DNA of 64,000 nucleotides, taken from NCBI GenBank assembly GCA_965262585.1, contig OZ253546.1:992001-1056000 (forward strand). The letters run 5' to 3'. The translations under genes and the position numbers were made by a program. Numbering within the stretch: position 1 is the first letter of the stretch; each line of letters begins with the position of its first letter. Below are positions 8,413 through 17,297 of this stretch, piece by piece. Below the pieces are notes generated by a model. It did not search any database, was not told the origin of the DNA, and saw only the letters and a program-made list of their open reading frames with translations. The stretch is from JAHRAW01 sp965262585 (lineage in GTDB: Bacteria; Pseudomonadota; Gammaproteobacteria; Arenicellales; Poriferihabitantaceae).

Positions 8413-9326
8413 CCTATCTTTTAAGGCATCTGCAGGTGCTGTTCGACACCCTCGGCAGGATGTGGAAAGCGCCCTGGCCGACGCTCATGACCCTGGCCAT
8501 GCTGGGTATCGCCATGGCCTTGCCGCTGGTGTTGCACAAGGTGGTGGACAGCCTCGCCGGCACCGCCGGTCAATGGAGCAACCGCCCGCAAGTATCGTTG
8601 TTTCTGAACATCCCCCCGGGGGACGGCGAGATGGACCGCAAGGCGGTGGAGTTTGGCCGACGCTTGCTGCAAATTCCCGCCATTGATGACATTCAATACA
8701 TTCCCCCGGACGAGGCCATCACCGAGTTCAAGCGCGTTTCCGGGTTCGGCGCGGCCCTCGACAACCTGCCGGAAAATCCATTGCCGCCGCTGCTGGTGGT
8801 GTATCCCGACCCGGCCCAGGAGGTCGCGCAGATCCAAGCATTGGTTGCGCAGTTGGCGGCCCGTGAGGAAGTGGAGAGCGCGAGTTTTGATCAACTGTGG
8901 CTGCAGCGGTTGAGTGCTATTCTTGCGCTGTTCGAGCGCGGCGTGGCGGTGCTGGCGGCGCTCATGGCGGTGGGCGTGGTTCTGATTATCAGCAACACCG
9001 TGCGTTTGGGAATCGCCGCCCGCGCCGATGAAATCGAAATCATCGATCAAGTCGGCGGCACCCGCGCCTTTATCCGCAGGCCGTTCCTCTACTTCGGTGC
9101 GCTGCAGGGATTGTTCGGTGCGCTGCTCGCCTGCGCCATCGGTAACGCCGGTTTGTATCTCCTCGGCAAACCGGTGGCGACGCTGGCGGCCTTATACGAA
9201 AGCAGTTTCAGGATCGAATGGCTGGGCGTGTCGCTGAGCGTCGAGGTGGCACTGAGCGCCGCGTTTCTGGGATGGCTGGCGGCCAGGGTGACGGTGGACC
9301 GGCGACTCCGCCAGATTGCGCCTTAG
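8409..9326 (+). CDS. ftsX: Cell division protein FtsX
   Basis: FtsX is the membrane subunit of the FtsEX complex. The protein has one membrane segment near residues 20-40, a periplasmic loop with the family pattern SLFLNIPPGDGEMD and YIPPDEA, then three C-terminal membrane segments including VLIISNTVRLGIAARADEIEIIDQ, the conserved FtsX-type region. Length (305) fits. In many Gammaproteobacteria rpoH follows ftsX; here infA follows on the opposite strand instead. Confidence 0.95.
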   Translation: MTYLLRHLQVLFDTLGRMWKAPWPTLMTLAMLGIAMALPLVLHKVVDSLAGTAGQWSNRPQVSLFLNIPPGDGEMDRKAVEFGRRLLQIPAIDDIQYIPPDEAITEFKRVSGFGAALDNLPENPLPPLLVVYPDPAQEVAQIQALVAQLAAREEVESASFDQLWLQRLSAILALFERGVAVLAALMAVGVVLIISNTVRLGIAARADEIEIIDQVGGTRAFIRRPFLYFGALQGLFGALLACAIGNAGLYLLGKPVATLAALYESSFRIEWLGVSLSVEVALSAAFLGWLAARVTVDRRLRQIAP

Positions 9327-9331
9327 CAGTC

Positions 9332-9550
9332 TTAGCGAGCCCGGAAAGTGATGCGCCCTTTGGATAAATCGTAGGGCGTGAGTTGGACGGTCACTTGGTC
9401 GCCGCGAAGAATGCGAATGTAGTGCTTGCGCATCTTCCCGGAAATATGCGCGATGATCTCGTGCCCGTTCTCCAGTTCCACGCGGAACCGGGTATTTGGC
9501 AGGGTCTCGATAATCGTGCCCTCCATTTCGATGCTCTCTTCTTTGGCCAT
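9332..9550 (-). CDS. infA: Translation initiation factor IF-1
   Basis: The 72-residue S1/OB-fold protein starts with MAKEESIEMEGTI and has the conserved FRVELENGHEIIAHISGKMR and GDQVTVQLTPYDLSKGRI. IF-1 binds the A site of the 30S subunit during initiation. I use the ATG at 9550 because upstream in-frame residues are not part of the family. It stands alone, convergent with ftsX, with five bases between the stops. Confidence 0.97.
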   Translation of the reverse strand: MAKEESIEMEGTIIETLPNTRFRVELENGHEIIAHISGKMRKHYIRILRGDQVTVQLTPYDLSKGRITFRAR

Positions 9551-9697
9551 ACCATCAACAAGAAATAGGAAAGGGCGGAGTGTACCCAAGTTTCGGTGAG
9601 GTTTCAAACGGCAATTTCCCGGCGGGGTTGTCGCCGGGCGGGGAGGATAAAAAACCGATGCCGGGTTATTCGCGCCTTAAACCAGCACGGTTAAAGA

Positions 9698-9703
9698 TAT
9701 AAT
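9698..9703 (+). promoter_or_regulatory. Candidate -10 box for the TPR-sulfotransferase gene
   Basis: A perfect TATAAT stands 40 bases upstream of the ATG at 9744 in an otherwise gene-free 190-base gap. No convincing -35 hexamer is seen at 17 bases, so the call is weak. Confidence 0.3.
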
Positions 9704-9743
9704 TCCCCATTGCCCATTCCTCGCCGCTCGCAATCCCCCTTTC

Positions 9744-11762
9744 ATGAGCAAGCCCCCGTCCACTGAAAAAATAAAACGACTGTTCACCGACTCGACGGAA
9801 AAACTCCGGCGGGGCGATGCTTCGGGCGCGGCGCGGGGATTTGAAAAACTGGTCAAGGCCATCCCCGACAGTGCCGCGGCTTGGTATAACCTGGGGCTGA
9901 GCCGCCAGCATCTGCACCGCCACACCAAAGCCGTGGATGCGTATAGGCGGGCGGTGCGCCTCACGCCCGACAACGTCGATGCGGTGGTTAACCTTGGCCT
10001 GTCGCAAAAAGAACTTCGGCAATCTGGCGAAGCGATGCAAAGCGCCAAAGCGGCCCTCAAAATTGCGCCCGACCATCCTCGTGCGTTGAATCTTGTGGGG
10101 ACGCTGTATGCCGAAAATAACGAACAGAAAGCGGCTGCGGATGCGTTTCAACGCGCGCTTGAAATCGCGCCGGACAACGAGGACGCACGGCACAACCTCG
10201 CCAATACTCTGTTGCAGCGCGGCGATTCCGAAGTTGCGCTTTCGACCGTCGAACCGTTTTTTGCCAAGCCTAATCCGGAAAAACGCCACCGCCTGTTGCG
10301 CGGGCAAATCTTGTTGGACCTGAAACGTTATGGCGAAGTTTTCACGGTGGTGGATGAACTGAAGGCGGAATTCAGCGGCGACCAAGAAGTGATGCTGTTG
10401 CAGATGTCGTTATACGAAATGGTTAAGGATTATTTCGGCGTGATTGACGTCGCCCGCGAATTGCTCAAGGGCATGCCGGACAATGCGCGGGTGTGGAATT
10501 CGCTGGGCAGTGCCTACTTTCAGTTGGATAGCATCGACAAGGCGGCGGACTGCTATGACAAGGCCATTAAGTTTGCTCCCGACCACGCCGAATACCAGAA
10601 CAATCGAGGGCTGGCGTATTCTTCTCGTGGCAAGAAAACCGAAGCCGAGCGATGTTATCGAAAGGCCATTGAATTGAACGCCCATTACACCGAAGCCTAC
10701 CGAAATTTGGTGGCGATGAAAAAGTTTTCATCCCTCGATGATGAAGACGCCCAAGCCATCGAGCGTTTGTGGGAGTCCGAAAATCTCGATGACTTCAACC
10801 GCACCAAAATAGCGTTCACGATTGGCAAGGTATACGACGACGTCGGCGAATACGAACGGGCGTTTGCCGCCTACGACATCGGCAACCGCCTCAAATTCAC
10901 CGAATCCCGTCTCGATTTCGACCGCTACTTCTCGCACATCGACGAAGTCCCACAAATTTTCACCGCACCGCCGCGCATCGTCAGCGAAGCGGTCGCCGAA
11001 CTTTGCCCCATATTCATCGTTGGCATGCCACGCAGCGGCACCACATTGGTCGAGCAGATCCTCTCCCGCCATCCGCTGGTCAGCGGTTGCGGCGAACTGC
11101 CGTGCATCGAAAAAGCCATCGCGCGCATGGAAAAACGCGCCAAGCCAATGCGCGTTTATCCGCAAGATTTTGTCGAAATCGACCGCGAAACCCTGAACGG
11201 TGAAACCCGCCACTATCTTTCATGGGTGCAACGTCTGCACGAATTATCCACGCCATGTTTCACCGACAAAATGCCCTTTAACTTCGTCCACCTGTGGCTC
11301 ATCAAGGCGTTGTTCCCCGACGCCGCCATCGTCCATTGCCACCGCCATCCGCTGGACGTCATCACTTCCAATTATTTTCAGTTGTACGCATCCGATGTAA
11401 GTTTTGTCTACGACCTCGAAGTGCTGGCCGGTTACTATGTTCGTTATCACCGCCTGATGCGTCACTGGCGTCGAGTGTTCGCCGGCGAAGTGCACACCGT
11501 GCAGTACGAAACCCTGGTCGGCGATAAGGAACAACAAACCCGCAGATTGATCGAAGCGGTAAAACTGCCGTGGGATGATGCCTGCCTCGACTTCAAAAAA
11601 TCCGACACCGCGGTGCGCACCGCCAGCATCTGGCAAGTCCGCCAGGGAATCTACACCACCTCACTGGAAAGATGGCGCAACTACGAACAACAACTCGCGC
11701 CCGCCGCCGCAATCCTTCGCGCCGAAGGCATCATTGACGAGGCGTTGAACGAGGTCGAATAG
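9744..11762 (+). CDS. TPR-repeat sulfotransferase
   Basis: Residues from about 10 to 320 form consecutive tetratricopeptide repeats, for example AAWYNLGLSRQHLHRHTKAV and VWNSLGSAYFQLDSIDKAAD. The C-terminal half is a sulfotransferase: IVGMPRSGTTLVEQILSRHP near residue 422 is the 5'-phosphosulfate loop that binds PAPS, and HCHRHPLDVITSNYFQLY corresponds to the 3'-phosphate-binding region. It should transfer sulfate from PAPS to a glycan or protein acceptor bound through the repeats. The gene leads a plus-strand cluster with a MurG-like glycosyltransferase and a polysaccharide deacetylase, so a surface polysaccharide is the likely target (inference). Confidence 0.88.
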   Translation: MSKPPSTEKIKRLFTDSTEKLRRGDASGAARGFEKLVKAIPDSAAAWYNLGLSRQHLHRHTKAVDAYRRAVRLTPDNVDAVVNLGLSQKELRQSGEAMQSAKAALKIAPDHPRALNLVGTLYAENNEQKAAADAFQRALEIAPDNEDARHNLANTLLQRGDSEVALSTVEPFFAKPNPEKRHRLLRGQILLDLKRYGEVFTVVDELKAEFSGDQEVMLLQMSLYEMVKDYFGVIDVARELLKGMPDNARVWNSLGSAYFQLDSIDKAADCYDKAIKFAPDHAEYQNNRGLAYSSRGKKTEAERCYRKAIELNAHYTEAYRNLVAMKKFSSLDDEDAQAIERLWESENLDDFNRTKIAFTIGKVYDDVGEYERAFAAYDIGNRLKFTESRLDFDRYFSHIDEVPQIFTAPPRIVSEAVAELCPIFIVGMPRSGTTLVEQILSRHPLVSGCGELPCIEKAIARMEKRAKPMRVYPQDFVEIDRETLNGETRHYLSWVQRLHELSTPCFTDKMPFNFVHLWLIKALFPDAAIVHCHRHPLDVITSNYFQLYASDVSFVYDLEVLAGYYVRYHRLMRHWRRVFAGEVHTVQYETLVGDKEQQTRRLIEAVKLPWDDACLDFKKSDTAVRTASIWQVRQGIYTTSLERWRNYEQQLAPAAAILRAEGIIDEALNEVE

Positions 11763-11773
11763 TGTTTTATTGA

Positions 11774-12961
11774 GTGACCGAATTGAACAAGACGACTCAC
11801 AGTTTAGGCATTCACATTTATGTCCAGCATCTGCTGGGTAGCGGCCATTTGGTGCGGATGAAGGCGTTGGCATCTAGTCTGGCCGACGCCGGGCATCGGG
11901 TTACGCTGATCTCCGGCGGGATGCCGACCGGCGGTTATGAATCTGGGTATGAATGCTTTCAACTACCCGCGCTCAAAACCGCGCCGGGGGATTTCACGAC
12001 TTTGCTGGGGGCGCACGGGCGACCGGTTTCGGAGGCGTTCAAGGCGCGCAGGGTTGAACAGTTGCTGGAGCGGGTGAAGGCGGATTTGCCCGAGGTGCTG
12101 GTGGTGGAGACGTTTCCGTTTGGGCGACGGGCGTTGCGCTTTGAACTGGTTCCGCTTATGCGTATGGTCGGTGCTATGAAGCCGCGGCCAGTGCGGTTGT
12201 GTTCGTTGCGCGACATCCTGCAAGTGCGTACCGCCGAACGCTATCGACAGACCGTGGATGAGGTGAACGACTGGTTTGACCATGTACTGGTACACGCCGA
12301 CCCTGAGGTGGCGACTCTGGGGGAGACGTTTCCCCTTGCCGGCGAGTTGCACGACAAAGTTTTTCATTCCGGGTATGTTTATGCCCGAAGCACTTGTCGT
12401 GGCGGCGAAGCAAAAATCGAAGGGCGCGATCAGGTCATCGTTTCAGCCGGCGGCGGCGCGGTCGGGTTGCGGTTGTTACAAACGGCGATTGCGGCGCGGC
12501 GGTATAGCCGTTTGCGGGATCGTCCGTGGCGGTTGCTGGCCGGCGGTAATCTGGACACGGGCGAATTCGACGAGTTGCAAAAACAAGCCGGAGACGGTCT
12601 TGGCAACGACTTCATCATAGAGCGCAACCGGGCGGATTTCGCTGAGTTACTTTCGGTATGTGCGGTGTCCGTTTCTCAAGCCGGTTACAACACCGTGCTG
12701 GATACGGTCGAAGCGAATTGCCGCGCTTTGCTGGTGCCGTTTGCCGGGGATGGAGAAACCGAACAGACGCATCGCGCGGAAACATTTTCCAAACTTGGGC
12801 GATCTGTGGTGCTGGCGGAAAAAGACTTGAACCCCGAAGGACTGGCGGCGGCGGTGGATCGTACGGCGTGTCTGGATTTATCGAAATGCCGGCCTGTTAA
12901 AATGGATGGCGCTCAGCAGACGACCCACTTTATCGAACGCGCTTTGGCGACACGCTCATGA
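11774..12961 (+). CDS. MurG-like glycosyltransferase (GT28-type C-terminal fold)
   Basis: The 395-residue protein has the GT-B layout: an N-terminal domain opening with HIYVQHLLGSGHLVRMKALA, where substrate recognition would occur, and a C-terminal domain with VIVSAGGGAVG and SVSQAGYNTVLDTVEAN, the nucleotide-sugar binding region seen in MurG-type enzymes. It matches predicted glycosyltransferases of the COG4671 kind. The start is GTG at 11774, eleven bases after the sulfotransferase stop. The following deacetylase overlaps by four bases (ATGA). Donor and acceptor are unknown. Confidence 0.75.
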   Translation: MTELNKTTHSLGIHIYVQHLLGSGHLVRMKALASSLADAGHRVTLISGGMPTGGYESGYECFQLPALKTAPGDFTTLLGAHGRPVSEAFKARRVEQLLERVKADLPEVLVVETFPFGRRALRFELVPLMRMVGAMKPRPVRLCSLRDILQVRTAERYRQTVDEVNDWFDHVLVHADPEVATLGETFPLAGELHDKVFHSGYVYARSTCRGGEAKIEGRDQVIVSAGGGAVGLRLLQTAIAARRYSRLRDRPWRLLAGGNLDTGEFDELQKQAGDGLGNDFIIERNRADFAELLSVCAVSVSQAGYNTVLDTVEANCRALLVPFAGDGETEQTHRAETFSKLGRSVVLAEKDLNPEGLAAAVDRTACLDLSKCRPVKMDGAQQTTHFIERALATRS

Positions 12962-13734
12962 ACGACTGGATTGAAACCCTTTATGGGGAGTTGGATGAAT
13001 GGAATTACGACGGCGTTGGGGCGGCCTTCTGGTGGCGTGACGACGATGCGCAGACGGCGTCCGCCGAACTGGAGTGGATGCTTGATCTCGCACAAACATA
13101 TGACGCGCCCCTTGGGCTTGCGGTAATTCCCCTGGGGATGGATGACACGCTGGTGTCCCGAGTGCGGTCGTTGGATGCGGTGGCCGTGTTGCAGCACGGG
13201 TTTTCCCACGAAAATCATGCGCCGCCCGGGGAAAAGAAAATGGAGTTGGGGATGCACCGGCCAAGTGCCGTGATTGATCTGGAATTGGCCACCGGATTCA
13301 AGGCCCTCGGCGATGCGTTCGGGGAGCAGTTTTTGCCGGTGCTGGTGCCGCCGTGGAACCGCATTGCCACTTCGTTGTCGGCGGCAGGGTTGGCGCACCT
13401 TGGATTTGCCGGGCTGTCCGCTTTCGGCCCCAGATTGGAGCGTCAAGCGGCGGCGGGCTTGCGGGTGGTGAATACCCATGTGGACATCATCGACTGGAAA
13501 AAAGGCAAAACGTTTGTCGGTGCGCCACGCGCCGTCGAAGCCATCGTTGCCCATCTCAAAGGTCGACGACTCGGGCACTTTGACAGCAGCGAACCCACCG
13601 GCCTTTTGACCCACCACCTGGTGCATGACGCGCATTGCCGGAAATTTCTCGCGCAACTGCTGGGGGCGTTGGATGAACATCCGGCGGCGAAGTGGTTGCG
13701 TGCCGAAGCCGTGTTTGGGTTGGCGCGGCGTTGA
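12958..13734 (+). CDS. Polysaccharide deacetylase-family protein
   Basis: The 258-residue protein shows features of NodB-type deacetylases: WWRDDDA near residues 26-32 would supply the catalytic and metal Asp, QHGFSHENH provides the HxxxH-like metal site, and LVPPWNRI corresponds to the RxPxG/PPWNR active-site strand of bacterial relatives. It likely removes N-acetyl groups from a sugar chain. Coupled by ATGA to the MurG-like transferase, it presumably modifies the same glycan. No signal peptide is present, so it acts in the cytoplasm on a lipid-linked or nucleotide precursor, if this is right. Confidence 0.72.
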   Translation: MNDWIETLYGELDEWNYDGVGAAFWWRDDDAQTASAELEWMLDLAQTYDAPLGLAVIPLGMDDTLVSRVRSLDAVAVLQHGFSHENHAPPGEKKMELGMHRPSAVIDLELATGFKALGDAFGEQFLPVLVPPWNRIATSLSAAGLAHLGFAGLSAFGPRLERQAAAGLRVVNTHVDIIDWKKGKTFVGAPRAVEAIVAHLKGRRLGHFDSSEPTGLLTHHLVHDAHCRKFLAQLLGALDEHPAAKWLRAEAVFGLARR

Positions 13735-13757
13735 TCGCCACTGGTCGAATCAACCAT

Positions 13758-14894
13758 TCAAACTACATCATTTAAACCACTCAGTGCCGCACCGATGATC
13801 TGTGCGGCGTGGTCGAGGCGGTGATGTCGGTTAAAGGCGGCCAATGATGCCGCCGACATGCGCTCCAGCGTAGCCGGGTCGGCAAGCAATTTCTCCACCG
13901 CCGCCGCCATGGCGCGGCCGTCTGGGTGCTCCACCAACATTCCGGTGACTTTATGCGCGACTATGTCGCCGATGCCGCCGCTGTGGCCGGCCACCACCGG
14001 CAAGCCGCAACCGAGTGCTTCGAGCACCGCCATGCCGAACGCTTCGTTGTGCGCCGGCCACACAAACAAATCGCTGGCGCGCATCAACTGGTGGATAAAG
14101 TCGGGATCAAGGCGACCGAGAAAATGCACCCGGCGCGGCGGGTTGTGGCGGAACAAATCCGTCACCGCCGGTTTCGCCGGCCCGTCTCCGACCACCAGCA
14201 ACTGCCAATCGCGGCGTTCCATGCGCGCCGTGGTATCGGCCAGAATGCGGTAGGATTCCAGTTTGCTGTCGTTGCGCATCATCGCCACGCAAAGCAGCCA
14301 GTATTGATCCGAGTCCACACGCCAGCGCGCCGCAAGGTCATGGCGCAACCGCGATTTAACTTCGTCCCCCGGCGCGGGAATGTCGGTGAATGGCTTGAGA
14401 CTGACGATGCTTTCGGGGCGTGCCAACGGATGCAGACCGGCGAGGTCGTTGGAGTTGAGCGTGAAAATCAGCCGCGCCCGCCGCACCGCTTCACACGCCT
14501 GAGCGTAGCCTTCGCTCCACCGGCCATGCTGCTGTTTGCGCGCCACCGAGGCTTCGGCGACCACATAGGGAATGTCGAGGGCTTCGCTCACCGCCGGCCC
14601 GATCCAGTCCGGTGCTTTGTGGTACAAATGATAGGTGAACCAGCAATGCGGCCGGTCGGCGGGCTGTTTGCGGTATCGGGCGATCAATTCCTCGGCGGCC
14701 TGCAGCCCGCGAGTCTTGATTTCCGCTTGTCGGTGGGAGTCCCCCCGGCCCTCCCAGGCGCGCAGTTCGGCGGCCAGTTCGACTTCATAACCGGCCAGTT
14801 CCAGCGCGTGGATGAACAGTTGCGCGATGCGCCGGTCGCCGGACGGGCGGGCGTGATAGGGGGATTTTAGCGGCGCGTAGAAAGCGATTTTCAC
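13758..14894 (-). CDS. Glycosyltransferase family 4 protein
   Basis: The C-terminal half carries LQLLVVGDGPAKPAV-like and FVWPAHNEAFGMAVLEALGCG features with the E-x7-E type donor site, followed by GLPVVAGHSGGIGDIV, all typical of GT4 retaining transferases. The N-terminal domain starts KIAFYAPLKSPYHARPSGDRRIAQ. I place the start at the GTG at 14894 because it begins right at this conserved strand; an upstream ATG at 14948 would lie in the divergent panB promoter region and encode non-family residues. Acceptor unknown; it is convergent with the deacetylase gene and belongs to the same glycan cluster. Confidence 0.8.
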   Translation of the reverse strand: MKIAFYAPLKSPYHARPSGDRRIAQLFIHALELAGYEVELAAELRAWEGRGDSHRQAEIKTRGLQAAEELIARYRKQPADRPHCWFTYHLYHKAPDWIGPAVSEALDIPYVVAEASVARKQQHGRWSEGYAQACEAVRRARLIFTLNSNDLAGLHPLARPESIVSLKPFTDIPAPGDEVKSRLRHDLAARWRVDSDQYWLLCVAMMRNDSKLESYRILADTTARMERRDWQLLVVGDGPAKPAVTDLFRHNPPRRVHFLGRLDPDFIHQLMRASDLFVWPAHNEAFGMAVLEALGCGLPVVAGHSGGIGDIVAHKVTGMLVEHPDGRAMAAAVEKLLADPATLERMSAASLAAFNRHHRLDHAAQIIGAALSGLNDVV

Positions 14895-14977
14895 GAGAGG
14901 ATGCAGTGGTTTCTGATTGCCCGGATAATGCTGGCATAATACTATCATCGCTTCCGCATTCCCCGGCCCGTTTCGTC

Positions 14978-15796
14978 ATGTCTATCCAATCAAGCCACCC
15001 GAAAAAAATCACCATCAGCACACTGTGCCGCATGAAAGCCGCCGGCGAGAAGTTCGCCGCGCTGACCGCTTACGATTATTGCAGTGCCTACGCCGCCAGC
15101 GACGCCGGGGTGGAAGTGCTGCTGGTGGGCGATTCCCTCGGCATGGTGATTCAGGGCCACGATAGTAGCCTGCCGGTTACCATCGAAGACACCGCCTATC
15201 ACGTCCGTTGCGTGCGGCGTGGCAATCGGGGTTCGCTGTTGATGGCGGATCTGCCGTTCATGAGTTACTACTCGGAATCCAAAAGTTTGGAAAACGCCGC
15301 CATCCTGATGCGCGAAGGCGCGCAAGTGGTAAAACTTGAAGGCGGCGCGTGGCTTGCCGAAACCGCCAGATTGCTGAGCGAGCGAGGAATTCCGGTATGC
15401 GCGCATATGGGCTTGACGCCGCAGTCCATCAACCACCTCGGCGGCTACCGCGTGCAGGGCCGGGACCCGGCCCAGGGACAAATCATCATCGACGAAGCGA
15501 AGGTGCTGCAGCAAGCCGGTGCCAGTTTGATTCTCATCGAATGCGTGCCGGAGGTGTTGGGTCGGAAGTTGTCAAGCGAACTCGACGTGCCGGTAATCGG
15601 CATCGGCGCCGGCGTCGACACCGACGGGCAAATTCTGGTATGGCACGACCTGCTGGGGTTGTATCCGGGACACACCGCCAAGTTCGTCAAAAACTACTTG
15701 AAGGGCAACGCCAACGGAGTGCAAGGCGCGCTGGCGGATTATGTCAAAGAAGTAAAAACCGGCCAGTTTCCGGCGGTGGAACATTGTTATTCGTAG
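14978..15796 (+). CDS. panB: 3-methyl-2-oxobutanoate hydroxymethyltransferase
   Basis: PanB makes ketopantoate from alpha-ketoisovalerate and methylene-tetrahydrofolate in the pantothenate pathway. The family motifs are all present: KFAALTAYDY, LLVGDSLGMVIQGH, VKLEGGAWLAET, PVCAHMGLTPQS, and LIECVPEVLG. The ATG at 14978 gives 272 residues, normal for PanB. No panC is adjacent, which is unusual since panBC often form an operon. The last three codons and stop are the first unit of a ten-base tandem repeat (15787-15816). Confidence 0.96.
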   Translation: MSIQSSHPKKITISTLCRMKAAGEKFAALTAYDYCSAYAASDAGVEVLLVGDSLGMVIQGHDSSLPVTIEDTAYHVRCVRRGNRGSLLMADLPFMSYYSESKSLENAAILMREGAQVVKLEGGAWLAETARLLSERGIPVCAHMGLTPQSINHLGGYRVQGRDPAQGQIIIDEAKVLQQAGASLILIECVPEVLGRKLSSELDVPVIGIGAGVDTDGQILVWHDLLGLYPGHTAKFVKNYLKGNANGVQGALADYVKEVKTGQFPAVEHCYS

Positions 15797-15816
15797 TTAT
15801 TCGTAGTTATTCGTAA
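15787..15816. repeat. Ten-base tandem repeat at the panB stop
   Basis: TTATTCGTAG occurs three times head to tail (the last ending in A). The first unit supplies the panB stop codon TAG, so copy changes would not alter the protein. It lies between the ends of panB and the convergent glycosyltransferase gene. Confidence 0.8.
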
Positions 15817-15821
15817 CCGAG

Positions 15822-17051
15822 TTATCTTTCGCCGATGATCATGCGGTGAAGTTGCGCGAAGTTGTGGGTCATGTCGAAACGATTGTGTACCACTGCGCGT
15901 CCCGCGTTTCCCAGTTGTTGGCGTAATTCGGGGTCGGTAATCAGGCGTTTGAGCGCATCCCCCAGGGCGTGTTGGTCGTCTGCCTCGACGAGCAGCCCGT
16001 TGACGCCGTCTTCGATGAGTTCGGGGACGCCGGACAGGCGGGTGGAGATCACCGCCAGCCCCTGACTTTGCGCTTCCACCAGCACGTTGGGGAGGCCGTC
16101 TCGGTCGCCGTCTTCGGCGATGCGGCAGTTCAGCACGAAAAATTCCGCGTCTCGGTAGTTGGCAATTACCGCCTGTTGAGGCTGCGCGCCAAGCCAACAG
16201 ATTTTGCCGGCGATGCCGAGGGTAGCCGCTTGTTGTTTGCAGGTCGCCAGCAACGGGCCGGTACCGATGTGAGTCATTTCCCAATGCAAGGTTTGCGGCA
16301 ACGCAGCCAATGCCTCGAGTAGCCCGCGATAACCCTTCTTGGCCACGGCACGACCGACGCTGAGAATGCGCACTGGCCGGGCCGGGTCGCTACCGTTGCG
16401 ATCGGAGTGGCGGGGCGGGTCGCCGGGGAAGCGGGACAACGCCAGTCCGTGATAATTCAGGGCGACCTTGGCGGGGTCATCGGCGAGTGCCTGCAGATGC
16501 ACGAGATTGCTGTGCGTGCAGGTGGTCAGCCAGCGGCAGTGCGCGAGTTTTTCTTTCTTTTCCCACTCGGGCAAAGTCCAGATGTCCTTGGCATGGGCTG
16601 AGCAACTCCACGGAAGTTGCCGCAAGATGGCGGCGTAGCGTGCCACCGAAGCCGGTGTGTGCAAGAAGTGGGCGTATAACAGGCCGGGGTCGCCGGGCAA
16701 TTCCGCCGCCAGCACCAGTGCCTGACCAAAGCGGCGAATGCGGTTTGCGCTCCGGTCGCGCTTCCAATCCCGCCACCAGATTTGCCGCGCTTGCGGATAG
16801 CATGGCCGGCGGCGGGCTTTCCACCAGGCGCGGATGACGCGCATCGGTTCGCGGTACAGATATTCCGGCAGGTACACCACCGGTGCCTGAATTGCCTGAT
16901 GCACCGGATGGGTTTTGCCGTCGGTGGGATGGCGCAGGGAAAAAATGGTGAACGCCACGCCGGCCTGTTCCAGAGCGTGAATTTCCTCGGCAATAAAGGT
17001 CTCCGACAGTCGCGGATATCCCTTTAGAATAATCGCGATGGGTTTCGGCAT
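15822..17051 (-). CDS. Glycosyltransferase family 4, colanic-acid (WcaL) type
   Basis: The N-terminus IAIILKGYPRLSETFIAEEI is the hallmark of WcaL/AmsK-type exopolysaccharide glycosyltransferases. The C-terminal domain has ILSVGRAVAKKGYRGLLEAL, HIGTGPLL, and EDGDRDGLPNVLVEAQSQGL with the donor-binding glutamates, then VISTRLSGVPELIEDGVNG. It likely adds one sugar to a lipid-linked repeat unit in the cytoplasm. The long spacer between the two domains contains a Trp/Arg-rich stretch near residues 75-100. It is divergent from the FkbM methyltransferase gene. Confidence 0.87.
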   Translation of the reverse strand: MPKPIAIILKGYPRLSETFIAEEIHALEQAGVAFTIFSLRHPTDGKTHPVHQAIQAPVVYLPEYLYREPMRVIRAWWKARRRPCYPQARQIWWRDWKRDRSANRIRRFGQALVLAAELPGDPGLLYAHFLHTPASVARYAAILRQLPWSCSAHAKDIWTLPEWEKKEKLAHCRWLTTCTHSNLVHLQALADDPAKVALNYHGLALSRFPGDPPRHSDRNGSDPARPVRILSVGRAVAKKGYRGLLEALAALPQTLHWEMTHIGTGPLLATCKQQAATLGIAGKICWLGAQPQQAVIANYRDAEFFVLNCRIAEDGDRDGLPNVLVEAQSQGLAVISTRLSGVPELIEDGVNGLLVEADDQHALGDALKRLITDPELRQQLGNAGRAVVHNRFDMTHNFAQLHRMIIGER

Positions 17052-17125
17052 GGCGGTGGCTGATAGTGGTGGATGAACGAGAAGTGGTGGCGCGATTGTA
17101 TCCGAAGCGGCGCGCAGTTTCGGGG

Positions 17126-17131
17126 TATAAT
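17126..17131 (+). promoter_or_regulatory. Candidate -10 box upstream of the FkbM gene
   Basis: A TATAAT lies in the 245-base gap between two divergent genes, about 130 bases before the first usable FkbM start. No matching -35 is visible. Confidence 0.25.
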
Positions 17132-17147
17132 GAAATCCGATGCAAAT

Positions 17148-17166
17148 GATAATGATTAATAATTAC
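17148..17166. promoter_or_regulatory. Possible Fur-box-like site
   Basis: GATAATGATTAATAATTAC matches the 19-base Fur consensus at about 13 positions, with the first nine perfect. It is just downstream of the TATAAT at 17126. It may equally be an AT-rich spacer; no iron gene is adjacent. Confidence 0.22.
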
Positions 17167-17297
17167 CTGCCTCGATATGAATATAAAACGCCGTCTCGTG
17201 TTGTCTCGTTACCGGCGCAAAAGCTTATTTCACCACCAAACTAGGAAAATTTAGGAGCGGAGCAATCACTAATCGACCCAACAAAGAAGAACAATAT

